Assembly: GCA_010909165.1 (NCBI GenBank)
Contig: MU008170.1
Location: 1,426,001 to 1,490,000 of the forward strand
DNA: 64,000 nucleotides
Direction of reading: 5' to 3'
Source: Anthoceros angustus
Taxonomy: Eukaryota > Streptophyta > Anthocerotopsida > Anthocerotales > Anthocerotaceae
Of this stretch, positions 20,937 through 34,600 are shown piece by piece; within the stretch, counting starts at the first letter, position 1, and the number at the start of each line of letters is the position of its first letter. Below the pieces are notes generated by a model. It ran no database searches and had not been told where the DNA came from. It was given only the letters and a program-made list of their open reading frames with translations. The translations under genes and the position numbers were made by a program.

Positions 20937-23180
20937 AGATGCCATGGATAGATGGCAAAAGAACACATCCAAAAGGACGGTAAGTGGTAGGTTGACTACA
21001 CAACGATCGTCCTGGACTCAAGCAAACAAGCCAGCTTAGAAGGTCGAATTGTAATAAACTGAAACCAACAGTGGCAACATGCAAACCATGCTCGCCAATG
21101 GAGTTGTGACATCTGAAGAGTGCAGTTAGCCTGATTGGCGCATGCGGCCATTACCGGCTACTGTGCCAACGAAGTGATGCATTGGGGGTGCCAATTGCCT
21201 GAAAAGTGTAGCAGGCGGCTTCCTTGAGTTTGGGGCGGTTGGGGCGCTCTTCACTCATCAACCTCAAGTGCTTAAAGTGGAAGCTCATGAAAAAGGTGTT
21301 TTGAGATGGGCGGCGGCGAGGTGGACGACATGGAGCTCTCGACACACCCATGTGGTAGGGCGGAGGAGGGGAGGCACTAGAAGGCATGGCGGCCGGGAGG
21401 AGGCGCTGAGCGCACCGCCGTGTGGCGGGGCGACGGAAAATGGCTGGCGCATGGTGGGCAATCGCCTCCCAACTCCGACAACGGCGCCAGAGCGTGAGCG
21501 GAGGCGGTGGTGGCGTGAGGGGCGCACTTACGTAAGGCGCCGCACGCGCAGCCATGGTTGAAGAGAGCGCTTCCACCGCCGAGCATGCAACATGCGAGGG
21601 TTGGCCGGTCAGAAGCTGGCGCTTGTAGGGCACAGCCTCCTATGCTGCCGCTTTGTGGAGCCTCCGCAGCTTCGTGGCGTACACTGGGGCGCCCCTCATC
21701 AGCGGCGGCGTAGAGGTGCCGCCTGCTTGCAATCTACCAAGGGTCGCCAGCTTGCGTACCACCGAAACCGGAGTGTAGAGGGGCCCGTGATGCATACCGC
21801 AAGACCGGACCGCGCAGGAGGGGCTTGGCAAAGACACCGAGGGCGGCAACAGTGATGGGTTGTCGCATGCAGCCCGCCAGTGCGAAGTGGAGGCGGAGGG
21901 CTAGCAAAGACGTCACCACACCGGGCAAGTGGGGTGGGCCGCATGCGTACCCGCCAATGGTCAGCAGCGTGGGATGGCCTGGCTGCAGATGAGGGTCAGA
22001 GGTGTGAGTCGCCTCGAGCCGAACAGTGGTTGCACTCCACCACCAAGAAGGCGAAGCCCAAGGAGTGCATCCCAGTGGTTCATGCAAGGCGATGGCCGAA
22101 CGATGAGGCTCATGCCGGACGGAGGACGAGCTTGCGCCTTTCTCGTGGCGTGTCCGGGGCGAGGGCTGAGGAGGTGGGGACTGAGGCACGGTGAGGATGG
22201 TGGCATGCTGGCCCAGTGCCGGAAGGAGCCTTCAGGCGCCCTGGACAAGTGAGGCCAACGAAACCGAGGAGGGAGAGGAGGCCGCGACGGACGATGGCGG
22301 AGACGCCGATCAAGGCGAACAAGGGGGCGAGAGCGCCTGACGACAACAATCGCGACCCGGTGGTGAACGCGCGACAATCCACCACCACGCAATGGCACGC
22401 CGGGTGGCTTCCGGGCCTTATCATTGTAATGGCTCCTAATGATGGTTGCAAGTGAACTTTGCCATGCCGGTACTCATGTTTGGCGAGTTGGGTTTGCAAG
22501 TGTGGATTGAGGATGAGACCAGACCTGCTGTGGTCACGATAAAACGGAACTTGGCCCGCATCCGCTATACGGACGTGAGCCGCCAAGATCGAACGAAGAT
22601 CGCGCGTGTTGCCAGGAGGCGGAAGGCACGAGGGAAGAGTCGGCCGAGCTCATCGCTGAGTTTCGAGGGCGGGCACCCGAAGAGGAAGAGGGTGTAGCAG
22701 GTGGGGGTGGCGACCTAGCAGGCACGGGCGATACATGGGGCGAGAGTGCCGGAGGGGCGAACTCGTGCCGCCGAGAGGCGTGAACCCAATGACCATGGGG
22801 AGGGGCCACCGCCCAAGGCCGCAACAGCAGGAGCTCCATTCCAATGGAGCTCAGCACGATTTAAGTCGACTGGCTGGTAATCGACGCAGCCATGACGGGC
22901 GCACCGCTCCTTCTGAAGTGTGGAGAAGGTGCGCAACACGAGGGTCCACCGACCGACATGGAGGGAGGATGATGGTGACACCATCACGACAACGCAGCCT
23001 GAAATGCCAAAGCCAAGGCTCATAGAATACATGAACGAAAGGCAATGGCCGTGATCTCCATGCCATCGGGCCAATGTGGCGCGTTGCTGGTGGTGGGCAA
23101 CACCCTCTCCGCACGCCCCTCTGCCACGCCTTTCCAGCTCGGGTCCCCTTCCCATTGGTGCCGGGATGAACTCGCCTCGT
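20937..23180. repeat. Left arm of a large palindrome
   Basis: This G-rich arm recurs in reverse complement at about 28200-30310. Matching landmarks are GATGCCATGGATAGATGGC (20937) with its inverse near 30290-30310, the CACACCCATGTGG segment (21342) with 29920-29935, and the GGGAAGGGGACC-type segment (about 23135-23150) with 28209. The arms differ by many small indels. No product is recognised. Confidence 0.65.
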
Positions 23181-26100
23181 GGAGTGCCAATCCGGTGTCA
23201 TGACCGGCGCTTTGTTTTGGGTCGCATTTGTTTTTGGTTGTTACTTAGCGTGATAGGCGAGTTAGCCATTAAGGTTATTTTGGCCGATTGCACTTAGTGT
23301 GCAATCCCTTAGACCCTAGGTCCGTCGGCGGGACCGAGCAAGTCCGGTCTGGGTCCGACGGAGTGGTCCGCCCGGCAGGGTCCGATAGCAAGTCCGTCTG
23401 GCGGGTCCGATGGAGTAAGTCCGCCGGGCGGGTCTGACGGAGTAAGTCCGTCCGGCGGGTCCGACGGAGTGGTTCGTCCCGGCGGCGTCGGCGGAGTAAG
23501 TCCGCCGCCGGGCGCCTTAGTCCGAATGGCATAACTGGAATGATCTGGCCGTCATGGGAACAAATGGTGGAAGAAGTCCGCGGAACGATGAGCTACGCCT
23601 TGCTAAGCAGTTAGCGATATAAGGAAGATGGGGGTTAGACTAGGATGAGGGGAGTATAAGGAGGCCTAGGCGCCCTAGACCGAGGAGACTATCCCGGGTA
23701 CCATCTTCAAGGCCTGCAGTTTGCCTTCCGTGCTCGAGGAGGCGAGCGAGTTCCCACGCCACCGTAAGGATTAATTGGTAGAGGGATGTGTTTAGAGCTC
23801 GTGACGAGCTCCGCCAACACGCTTGATGGGTGCAGATCGGGTCGGACCGAGCTCGGAGGTGCTCGGTGATTCTCGGGTGCAGACCCAACCTTGGAGGTCA
23901 GGAACGAGGTCAGGGGTTGCGGTCATAGCCATTCGTAACGGAAGTGTACCAAGGGGTTAAGAGGCGCTTGGGGATGACCTTGCTGGGCGGAAGCCATCCC
24001 TGGAGGCTGCTGGAACGGAGGCTGTGGGATTGCAGGCTGCAAAGCCACTTCTCCGCAGAACGTGAAGCAGCAGGAAGGAGCAAGGGAGGTCTGGTGTGAA
24101 TACGTCGGCGTGCCGGTGCCGCGAATACGAGCTATGGGTGGATCAGGAGGAGGCCCGCGTTGCGGCGTGGGTGTTGCGGTGGAGTTGTTGCCGGACAGAG
24201 TTGAGAAGGTAGGAGCGCTGGGGTGCTAGGGTACGTAGACTCACGGAGGAACGCGTCGCTAAACTTGTTCGTGATGAATACCGGTTTCTCCAGATCGAGA
24301 AACCCGAGCGGAGTTTGTGAGAGGTCCGTGGTTTGGCTGTCCGCCGGGTGCGGAGGGGCACACGCTAGGTTGCGGATCCGCCGACCCAACATGATGAAGT
24401 CCGATTCGAGGCGATAGGTTGGAGTTTGTGTGTATTAAGCCACGAGTCCATTCCTCGTGGAACGAACCCTGATTACATCGACATTGGGCCAGTGTGCGCC
24501 CGGCTAGTCCGCTAGCAAAAGTTGCTTCACTTCAACCCCAGGATAGAGACAGAGCTCACACTCGGCGATGGCACAACCGGTGCACTTTTCCTATGTCTGG
24601 ATGTTGGCCCCTCCAGGCCGATGGCGAATAGAGTCTCATGGGAGGAGGAGCCAAGTTCGAGCACAAGAGGATGAGGGCCTCCGAGGCTCTTCCGGACCGA
24701 TCGGGGTGTAGGGAGATGTTTTGTTTAGGAGCGCCTCCCACCATGAGGTGTGAGCGGACTATGTTAGGATGTTTTTGGTTGAATGGCGACATGCGATTCG
24801 GCAGTGTCCGGCAGGACTGAAGTGGATTTGTCACGACAACGCAGCCGAATGCTGATAGAAATGCCAAGGCTCATAGAATACATGAACGTAACAATGGCAT
24901 CCTCCATGCCATCGGCCAATGTGCAAGTCTCTTGTTGAGTGGTGGGCAGCCACCTCTCCCGCACCGGCCCCTCGCCACGCCTTCCATTCGGGTCCCCTTC
25001 CCATTGGTGCCGGGATGAACACCGCGCCACGTGGAGTGCCAATCCGTGTCATGACCGGGCGGCTTGTTTTGGGCTGCATTTGTTTTTTGGTTACTTTAGC
25101 GTGGATAGAGGCGGGGTTAATGGCCGGGTATTTTTGGCCGATTGCACTTAGTGTGTAATCCCTTGTGACCCTAGGTCCGTCAAGGCGGGGCCGACGAGCA
25201 AGTCCGGTCTGGGGTCCGACGGAGTAAGTCCGCCGCAGGTCCGATAGCAAGTCCGTCTGGCGGGTCCGATGGAGTAAGTCCGCCCGGGTCTGACGGCGAG
25301 TAAGTCCGGCCCGGGCGGGTCCGACGGAGTGGTTCGTCCGGGCGTTCGACGGGTAAGTCCGGCCGGGCGCTTAGTCCGAATGGCATGAATGCAGGAATGA
25401 TCTGGCACATGGGAAACAATAATGGTGGAAGAAGTCCGCGGAATGACGAGCTACGTCTTGCGTGGCTGACAGGGGTTAAGGACATGCGAAGGGGTTAGAC
25501 TAGGATGAGGGGAGTATAAGGAGGCCTAGGCGCCCTAGACCGAGGGAGACTATCCCGGTACCATCTTCGCCGTGCAGTTTGCCGTGCTCGAGGAGCGGAG
25601 CGAGTTCCCTACGCCACTGCAAGGATTAATTGGTGGTAGAGGGATGTGTTTAGAGCTCGTGACGAGCTCGCCAACACGCTTGATGGGTGCGGGGTCGGAT
25701 CGACTCGAGCTCGTGGAGGTGCTCGGTGATTCTCGGGTGCAGACTAACCTTGGAGGCGGACGGAGGCAGGTTGCAGGTCATAAGCCATTTCTCCATGAGC
25801 GGAAGCGGTAAGGGTTAAGAGGCGCTTGGGGATGACCTTGGCTGGGCGGAAGCCATCCTCGAGGCTGGCCGGAACGAGGTCTGATTGCAGGCCGCAGCCA
25901 CTTCTCCAGTGACGTGAAGCAAAGCAGGAAGGAGCAAGGGAGGTCTCAGCGTGAATACGCCGGCGTGCGTGCCGCGAATCTGAGCTATGGGTGGATCGAG
26001 GAGGAGGTTGCGGCGTGGGTGTTGCGTGGAGTTGTTGCCGAGACGGGTTGAGAAGGTAGAGCGGTGCTAGGTGCGTGAACTCACGCAGGAACGCTGGCCG

Positions 26101-26665
26101 CTAAACTTGTTCGTGATGAAACTGGCTTCGGTTTCTCCAGATCGAGAAACCCGAGCGAGAGGGTCCGGTGTGGTTGCTGGCCCGTCCGGGGCTGCGGAGG
26201 GGCACACGCAGGGTTGCGGATCCGCCGGACCCAACATGATGAAGTCCGCTCAAAGCGATAGGTTGTAGAATCGGTATTCGCACGAGTCCATTCCACAATG
26301 GAACGAACCCGTTACTACATCGACATTGGGCCAGTGTGCGCCTGCTAGTCCGCTAGCAAAAGTTGCTTCACACCCAACCTCAAGGACGGTGGTACACTGC
26401 CTCGCCATGCTGGCAGGTGCACTTCCCATGTCCGGCTGGTGATGGATATTCGCCTCCACGCCGATGGCGGCCACAGGTCTCATGAGAGGAGGAGCCAAGT
26501 TCGAGCACAAGAGGATGGAGGGCCCGCCCGAGGCTCTTCCGGACCGATCGGTGTAGATGTTTTTTTGAGTTAGGAGCGCCCACCATGAGGTGGAGCGCAC
26601 TATGTTAGGATGTTTTTGGTTGAATGGCGACATACGCGATTCGGCAGTGTCTCAGGATCGGAAGT
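22984..26665. repeat. 1.84-kb tandem duplication (two copies)
   Basis: Copy one is about 22984-24824 and copy two about 24825-26665. Anchors repeat at spacings of 1843-1854 bp: TCACGACAACGCAGCC, GGCCGATTGCACTTAGTGTG, GAGGCCTAGGCGCCCTAGAC and GAATGGCGACAT. Each copy holds a short array of TCCGACGGAGTAAGTCCG-like units (23320-23520 and 25180-25370) and a GGAGTATAAGGAGGCC box that looks like a TATA region. The unit resembles a solo LTR in tandem, but no LTR termini, primer-binding site or polyprotein was found. Confidence 0.7.
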
Positions 26666-27302
26666 GGATTTGTAGGACGCAGTGACATTGCGCTGTTTGA
26701 TGAGGTTGATGAGGGGGAGAGTGTGAAGCATTTTCAAATCTATAATACCTGCTTTGCACGGGTTTCCTTCCCGCAGTCGTGTTCGGTTTGAAACGACAAG
26801 TGGCGAGAGGGAGAAAGCTTTGCACGATTAGCATCTGTAGATATCACCTTCGATGGCCACCTTGTTTGGCACGCACACCAGATGCACGATGGGGAAATCA
26901 CCGGATCGAACATGTTCGAGGCTAACATCCGGGGCCACGCGATGGTGAAAGGGAAACGTAGTCTTCAACGACTACCATGCCCACAGTCGGGGGCTTCCAC
27001 CGGGGCCGAGACATGTCCGATCCGATATATATGTCCATGTGTGGTGCAGGAAAACCCTAAACGTGAGTATATATGTTTGACAAAAACCCTAAATGGCAGA
27101 AAGAAAAGTAGATAACGAGATCGGAACACTAGGGGGCAAGTTCCGAGACAAAAAAACTTTGTGGCGCCTACGGCCGTCGTCACCGATGTGGCGTACATGT
27201 CGGGAAGGAATCTTGAAGATGCGCAGCATCTTCATGTAGAAACAAAGAAAAACTTGTTACACACATCCGAAAAGAAAAACTTGTCACACATCAGCGAGAT
27301 CG

Positions 27303-27372
27303 ACGAGATCGGTATTCATAATGAGATTTGGCAAGATGCTCACAAACATACGAGGAGTATGGAATACCGATC
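27303..27372. repeat. Inner inverted termini at the palindrome centre
   Basis: GACGAGATCGGTATTCATA, a 36-bp spacer, then TATGGAATACCGATC. These are degenerate copies of the outer ends, facing each other, at the symmetry point of the palindrome. They mark a junction between two oppositely oriented elements. Confidence 0.6.
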
Positions 27373-27699
27373 CACACCCGGAGTCCTGTGTGACTTTTCT
27401 TTTCTTTGCACGCCACGAGGATATGCCACGGAATCTTTTCGATACTCACGATAATACACGAGCAATGCCACATCGCCTTCACGGGTTCAGACGGGGAAAA
27501 ACATTCTATCACACGCTCATCGGCCCGGTGTTCCATGGTGTCATACATGTTTTTTGATGACGGTGTTAGGGTTTTCATCCCACACACAAACATGGCGGGC
27601 AACACATACACACGTGAACTTTTGTTCGCAGTATGGCGCTCACGAGAAACCGCCCGCAAATCCTCCGCTTACACATGCCGCTATATATGCAGGAAGGAT

Positions 27700-30310
27700 G
27701 ATGGGAGCCCCACGCTTTGTGCTTGCCTACTAACATGCTGTGCTTGTTGGATGTATGATGCCTTCGCAAAGATGATCGTAACTTCACCTTTCAAACCGAA
27801 CACGATCAAGGGAAGGAAAGCAATGCATTACAGATCCGAACATGCTTCACACTATCCTCCTCAACCTCATCAAATGGCAATGTCAAGGCCCTACAAATCC
27901 ACTTCCAGCCCTACAGACACTGCCAGAATCACGCATGCCGCTCAACCAAAAACATCCGAATATAGTCTCGGCCACACCTCATGGTGGGAGCGCCAAACAA
28001 AAACACCTCTCACGCTACGCCGGGCGGAAGAGCCTCGAGGTGCCTCCATCCTCTTGTGCTCCGGAACTTGGCCTCCTCTCCGCTCAGGCCGCCTCCGCCG
28101 GAGGGGCCGAATGTCCCTCCGCACCGGACATGGGAGGTGCACCAGGTGCCATGGCAGGCTGTGCACCACCGTCCTCGTGAGGTTGGGGAGGTGTTCATCC
28201 CCGCACTAATGGGAAGGGGGACCCCGAACCGGAAGGCGTGGGGGGCGGAGAGGGTGGTGCCCACCACCAAAGAACCGACTTGCACATTGGCGATGGCATG
28301 GAGGATGCGCCCGCCGCTCATGATTCCATGAACGCCCGCGGCATTTCCCATCGGCCGCGTTGTCGGCCCGGCCGCCGAGCCCATCACTCCTCCATGTCGC
28401 AGCAAGGACCTCGTTGCGCACCTTCTCCACCACTTCAAGAAGGAGGCCGATGGCGCCTGGCCATGGCGGCGCCGATTGCAATCGCATTGACTTCGCTACC
28501 ATACTCCGGAGCTCCATTGAGCCGGATGCCCCACCTTGTTGCTTTGGGCGGTGGCCCCTCCCCACCGTGGCCCCATTCACGCCTCAAGCACCGGGTTCGC
28601 CTCCGCACTCTCGCCTGCATCTTGGCTCGCCCACCGCCCGCCACCGCTAGGTCTGCCGCCTCGCTCGGCACCTCTTCCTCTTCCGGTGTTTCACGCTGCC
28701 GCCGAGCTCAACGATGAGCTCGGCGCTTTCTCACTTTGCCGCCCTCCCGCCTCAGCCCGCCACTCCGCTCGATCTTCCGACGACGCCCACGTCAGATAGC
28801 GGATGCGAAGTTCCTGCTGTGATGACCTAGAGGGCCCGGGTCTCGCCCACTCCGGCCCACACCGCAAACCCAACTCGCAGACATATGAGTACTGTGCATG
28901 GCAAAGTTCACCACTTGCAACCAAAGATTACGAGGCATGACAATGACAATGAACCCACCAGCATTGTCAAACACATTGCGCCACGGCGGATTGTGCGTCA
29001 CTTACCATCGAGTCTTCCGATTGTTGTCCGGCTGGCCGCCCGCCTCCCCTTCGCTCGCAACCCACACGCCTCTCGTCCGGGCGCCTCCTCCTGCTGCTTC
29101 TCCTCCACTCACCGAAGCGCCCGACGGCCTTCCCCCGGAGCCGCTTGCCCCACCATCCTCACGCCTGCCCCACCTCCTCCGCCCGCCCCACGGGCACGCC
29201 CCGAGAAGGAGGCGCAAGGGATGCCCGTCCTCCGTCCCGCATGCGCCTGTTTGCAGCCTCGCTTGGCCGCAACCACATGGGTTGGCCTTGTTTCGCCTGC
29301 ACCGCAGGGTCAGGCGAATGTCCGCAGTCTCGAAGGTCGACGCAGCCTCGGATCGATGCCAGCATCCTCGACTGCAGCCATTGGCGTCGCATGTGCAGCC
29401 ACCCATCGCATTTATCGGCCGCAGCCGCCCCCACCCTAGGCGTCGCGACGCCGGCTCCTCCATCGCAGCCTCGCGGCCGCATGCAGTAACTCAGCCGCGA
29501 GCACTTTGCAGCGCTTTCGCCTCATAGCCCAGACTTCGGCATGCATGCCCGCCGCCTCCGTGTTTGGCGGAAACAGCATCCGCGCAGTTTGTGCCGCAAG
29601 CAAAGACCGGCCGACGCTTGTTGGGGATCGCCCAAGGTGGCACGCCTGGGCTGGAGGGCCACCAAGGGACGGATGCCACACCTGATCGCAGCTTCGCGAC
29701 CGAGCCCTCCGCCGCATGCTCGCCCGCCGGGGCCGCTGCCTGGCATTGCTCGCGGCCCTCAGCTGGCTGCCTCCACGCCGCCACCGCCTCCGCCGCCGCC
29801 ATTGCCGGAGCAGAAGCATTGCCCGCCCGCCCAGACGCCATTTCCTCATCGTCGCCACCGCCTCGGCCGGTGCGCCCATGCCCCCCCGGCCGCCATGCCT
29901 TCCGGCGCCCTCCGTCTGCCACATGGGTGTGTCGAGCCCATGTCTTCCACCTCGCCGCCCATATCGCAAAACGCCTATGCTCGTGAGCTTCCACTTTGAA
30001 AAGTGGCACTTGGAGTTGCCGAGTGAAGAGCGCCCAACTTGCGCCAAATCAAGAAAGCCGCCCTGTCCAGATTTCACCGGCATTTGGCACCCCAATGCAT
30101 CACTACCAGCGCACTGCTTTGGCCGCGCCAACCGCAGCTGCAATTTATTCGCCAACACCACTGCGATTGATTCGCATGTTGCCACCGCTTCAGCTTGCAG
30201 TAGCTCCAACCTTCTAACCGCTTACCTTGCTTGAGTCCGGACGCTGACCGCTAGTCAACCTACCACTTCCCTTTTTCCGATGTGTTCTCGCCATCTATCC
30301 ATGGCATCTA
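27700..30310. repeat. Right arm of the large palindrome
   Basis: This C-rich inverse of the left arm includes inverted matches to 24640-24790 (the CATGGTGGGAGCGCC word at 27980) and to 26680-26790 (TTTCAAACCGAACACGA at 27789). It lacks the 23.2-24.6 kb segment, so that part was probably inserted into, or lost from, one arm. Frames of up to 267 codons are composition-driven and unrecognised. Confidence 0.65.
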
Positions 30311-30319
30311 CAGACTTGC

Positions 30320-31600
30320 CTTTTCCCCGCCTTGCCCTATAAATAGGAAGAAAAGTCCTTCGATTTGGACCAATGTCACATGTGCATTGCCTATGGATGG
30401 CATCCACATGGTATGTATGCATGATGGCTGGTTGACATGTGATGCATGTGAACATTTCTACCTAGATGCTGTGCCATGGCACAATCCATGTATGTGCACC
30501 GTCATGCATGTGAGGAAGGGTACCATGACACATATAAAGGTCAGCGACTGTATATAGAGAATACATAAAAATCAAAACCCAAGGAAAAGGTGCCCATGAC
30601 ACAAGATCTGAGACATGGTCACATGCATCAGTCAACCACCCATCATGCATACATACCATGTGCATGTGCATCGTGATATATGTTCGACGCAGACTCGACA
30701 CATACATACGCCAACGAATCTATATACAAAAGACCTAAAAATCAAAACCCAAGGAAAATGTGCACATGGAAAGCACATGGTATGCATGCATGGATGGATG
30801 GTTGACATGTGAAGTATGTGAACATGTATACCTAGATGATGTGTCATGGGCACCTTTTCCATCTATGTGCATCGTGATGCATGTTCGCGGTGGTACTATG
30901 ACACATATATAGGTCGATCTATATTCAAAATACTAAACACCATAACCCAAGGAAAAGGGCAGTACGCTCTTCGGTGCATGAATATCAATTGTTCAAGGCC
31001 AAGGACAAGTGGGATTACAAATAGACCTAACTGCCTACCATCGACTGCGAGGTGGCACTCCATCAACAGTTCCCGGTTTTTTTTGCCTATATATGTGGGC
31101 TACCCAACCATGGACTCCAACTAACACACGCTTGCCTATCCCCGCCCTACCGCCTATATATAGGAAGAAACGTCCTTGGCCTTGGCCTTCCGATGGCATG
31201 CACATGGTATGCATGATGGAAGGTTGATGTCATGTGACCTAGAGATGGTGTCATGGCACAATCAACCTATGTGCATCGCGATGTTTGTAAGGCACAAGAT
31301 TACTACACATATATAGGTCACCGCACCTATATAGAAAATACGAAAATCATAAACCAAGGAAAAGGGCTAGGTTGTTAAGCATAAATATCATTTGTTCAAA
31401 GGCCAAGGAGAAGTAGGACTCTAAATAGATCTCAAGTGCCTACCATCGTGTGAGGTGGTGCTTCATCGAGAGTCCCTGGTTTTGCCTATATATACCCAAC
31501 CTATGATTCTTCGATTGTACATGTTTGTCTTAAAGGATAGGCAGCCATACTCCCTTCTCTTTTCCCCTCTTCTCACCTTTGGGAACCGCATTGTCTAGTG
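30320..31600. repeat. AT-rich inverted segment paired with 37.3-38.4 kb
   Basis: Words such as CCCAAGGAAAAG, GGGCTACCCAACCATGGA and CCTATATATAGGAAG recur inverted at 37.8-38.2 kb (midpoint near 34.58 kb). Within the segment a unit of about 300 bp recurs at least three times, with ACACATATATAGG and CCAAGGAAAAG. No gene is seen. Confidence 0.55.
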
Positions 31601-34600
31601 GGAGCGCGCGTCTGTCTTTAATGTCGCACCTATGTACAGCGTCATGCCTAAGCGGGTCGCAATGGTCGCATACCTACTTGTTTCATTTGGTGATTCTCGG
31701 TTTGGTCCAAAGGCCAAGGTCTTCTTCCATTCATTGATTGACATATTGGTGCAAAGGCCAAGGAGTTTTGTTCCCTTCATTGCCAATGTGAAAGCTCCAA
31801 AGGCCAATGAGTATTTTCCCTTTCATGACGGCCGATGGTCCAAAGGGAAGGCCTTGTCTTCGATATAGGCGTAAGGTGATAGGCACCGTGTAGTTGGGAA
31901 ATGGATTTTCTTCCTACACATGAATCGGACCATTCGGACCATTCGTCAATCCAGATTACATTTTAGTCCTTGGCCTTTGACGTCAACCGTATGTCATGGT
32001 CTCTTTGCAATGACGAAAACAACTGATGTTGTTCATCAGATTACTTTGACATGATACGACATGAAAACGAAACACCGTCGTGCTTTGGACCACCGACCAC
32101 TACTGTGCAAATTAGGCTTTGGACCGATTACAATTCGGCGATCCGCCTTCCTACCGCCATTCCACAACCACTCTTCCACTCGCGATCGCGCCATTGCTAT
32201 TATGAGCAGCACTGCCGCCATCGCCACCCCAGCAAGTTCACCGCTATGCCTCGGTGATTGCGGCGCCGCAATCAAAATGCACCTCCCTTTGAGGCCATTC
32301 CCCGCCCGCCTCCCCGATCGCCGCCTCCACCGCACATTCAAGGACTTCCTCCCACCGATAAGGCACACACCGACAACGATGATGGCGTGCGAGTGGGCTC
32401 ACCCATACGATGATGCACCAAACCGCCTTCCCTCCGCATCCGCAAAGATCGCTACCGCATCCCGTCTTCCACACGCAGCCCAAACTCCTCCCATGCCCAA
32501 GACCTCACCGGCACTGGAATGCAAGGCCCATACCGCCTGTCATCGCCGAGGAGCACCGGAACCGCAGCCGCCGACTTCCACGCCGCACACTTCTGCGTAG
32601 CTTGTCTCTTCCAGTCTCCTCTGATCCGATGTACAAGAAAAACTTTGAGCTGTCCACCTCGGATTGTCGAATGACAACAACCTTGCTCGCGAGCCGCCAC
32701 CGCAGCCATGCGCATCGTGCACGCCCACGTGGAAGACCTTCCGCCCAAAACCCCACCGTCGCACCTCTTTCCATTGCCCATTGTGATTGTCGCCGCAGCG
32801 ATTGGAACCTCCGCGATCGCATTTCCGCCCGCCATTCGACCGCCGCGAATGCCACCGCCAACCCTACGGTTCATATTGCGCCCGACCTTGTTTCGCCCAT
32901 TCTCAATTGGTGACGAAAGCACCACGCTGAATCGCCGTCTGCTCCACATGGTGTGCTTTTCGCCAGATCCGCCATCGCAAACCAAGAAATGAGTGCGGAC
33001 AGTCAAAGTCTCTTCACATTAGTTTCTTGTGCGGGCCGACAAACACAACTTCGAAAACCACTTGCCGCCTCTAATGAAACGCAGTCCGACTCGAGGCCTG
33101 CCGCTCCCATACACGGAGTTCATGCGGATGGCTTCGCCACCCGCGTGGCCATCACGAGCTTGGAGACATAGAGCGGGAGCAGAGTGCAGAGCACGCCCTC
33201 GATCGAGGCGCCGCCCAAACGCCCGGAGGGGAACTTGCGACCACCATTGGCATCGCCTGCCAAGTAAACTCGCCGTGATGAAGGTGAACAGCGCCTATCG
33301 CCGAATGACATCTCCGACGATTTCACGTAACATTTCTAAACCGCGGCAAGGTGCCTCGAATCTCACTCCGCCAGAACGCACCTGCATCCATGCGTGGCTG
33401 AAGAACTTGGTGACACTCTCAAACGCACTCCCTAGACACTCCAACATGGCCCTCTTGTCCAGTGCACCACATGCCGAACCCTCTCCCACCCACCCGCCAA
33501 CGCGTGCACTCGGTGAATAAAAGCCGGTCCCGCACCTTCTTCCGCGCGCCACCGCCCCAGACATGCGAGGGCTTCAGTCGGCCACATGCTTGAAAAATCC
33601 GGGAGCCTGCTCGCCATCGGACCAACGGCCGATGAAATCGCAGCCGCCGCTTCCTCTTCGCCCGCCGAGGCTTCTTCTTGGAGGATGGCCATCACCGTGG
33701 TGGGTTGTCAACATATCCGCCTTAAAAGCCCTCTTCAACGCCCCTCTCGGCGCATCCTTCCACTCCTTGTGCACGCCATCCTTTTGGCTCCCTAGTGCGC
33801 GGCGAGTGTGGCAAATGTCATGGGACGACTCACCTCAATGCCATTTGCCGAAGATGTACAGTGTGGTCAAGAACATGGCTCGCATAAGGAGGCATCTCGC
33901 CGTGCCAAGACCGCACATTTTGCATCAATTGCCCAAATATCTTACCATGCGAGGGGTCGGATGCACCGTGGTGATGTGGTAATGTAGCACCGCCAACGCG
34001 CTCAACACGCCGCCCACAAATGACGGCGACTCCTGCACTGCTTCCAGCCTCACCGATGCACCGTCACAGAGGCCCGCTCGGCCCATCGCTCCAACCTCGT
34101 GGACTACATCACCGTTGTCCCCTGCACTGTGCAAGATCGCACTCTAAACGGTGGGAAAGGTCCCCCTCGCCGCGGAAATTGTCGAGCTTGTTGGCACTCC
34201 ATGCCCGCCTCAACCGCAATCACCAATGCCGCCGTGTATCAACCCCATCGAGGCACCAGCAAAATAATGGCACGGCCGCTCACCGAGGGTTAGGAGGTCC
34301 TCGAATCGCCGCCTCGCCCGCTCGGACGGCATACGAGCCTTCTGTCATCAAACCGCGATCGCAGCATGTGCGGCATCGCGGCGCCGCTCCGCCGCGAATG
34401 CCATAAGCCGCTCGCGCCGCCCTTTCTCCGCTCCCGCCAGACCGCCTGAAGCGACTGCGGTGGTGCGTGCGCCGGAGCATCTCCTCCTCATCCATCGCGA
34501 ACCTCAAGTTGGTGCTATTCGCTGTTCGCAACTCTTCCGCCATGGATCGAAGGTCCAGCGGTCGTCCATATCCGCGAAGGCGGACCAGCCCGTAGGAGAC

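Noticed and set aside
22984-26665. A complete LTR retrotransposon
   Set aside because: The two 1.84-kb copies are directly adjacent, with no internal region, primer-binding site, polypurine tract or polyprotein.
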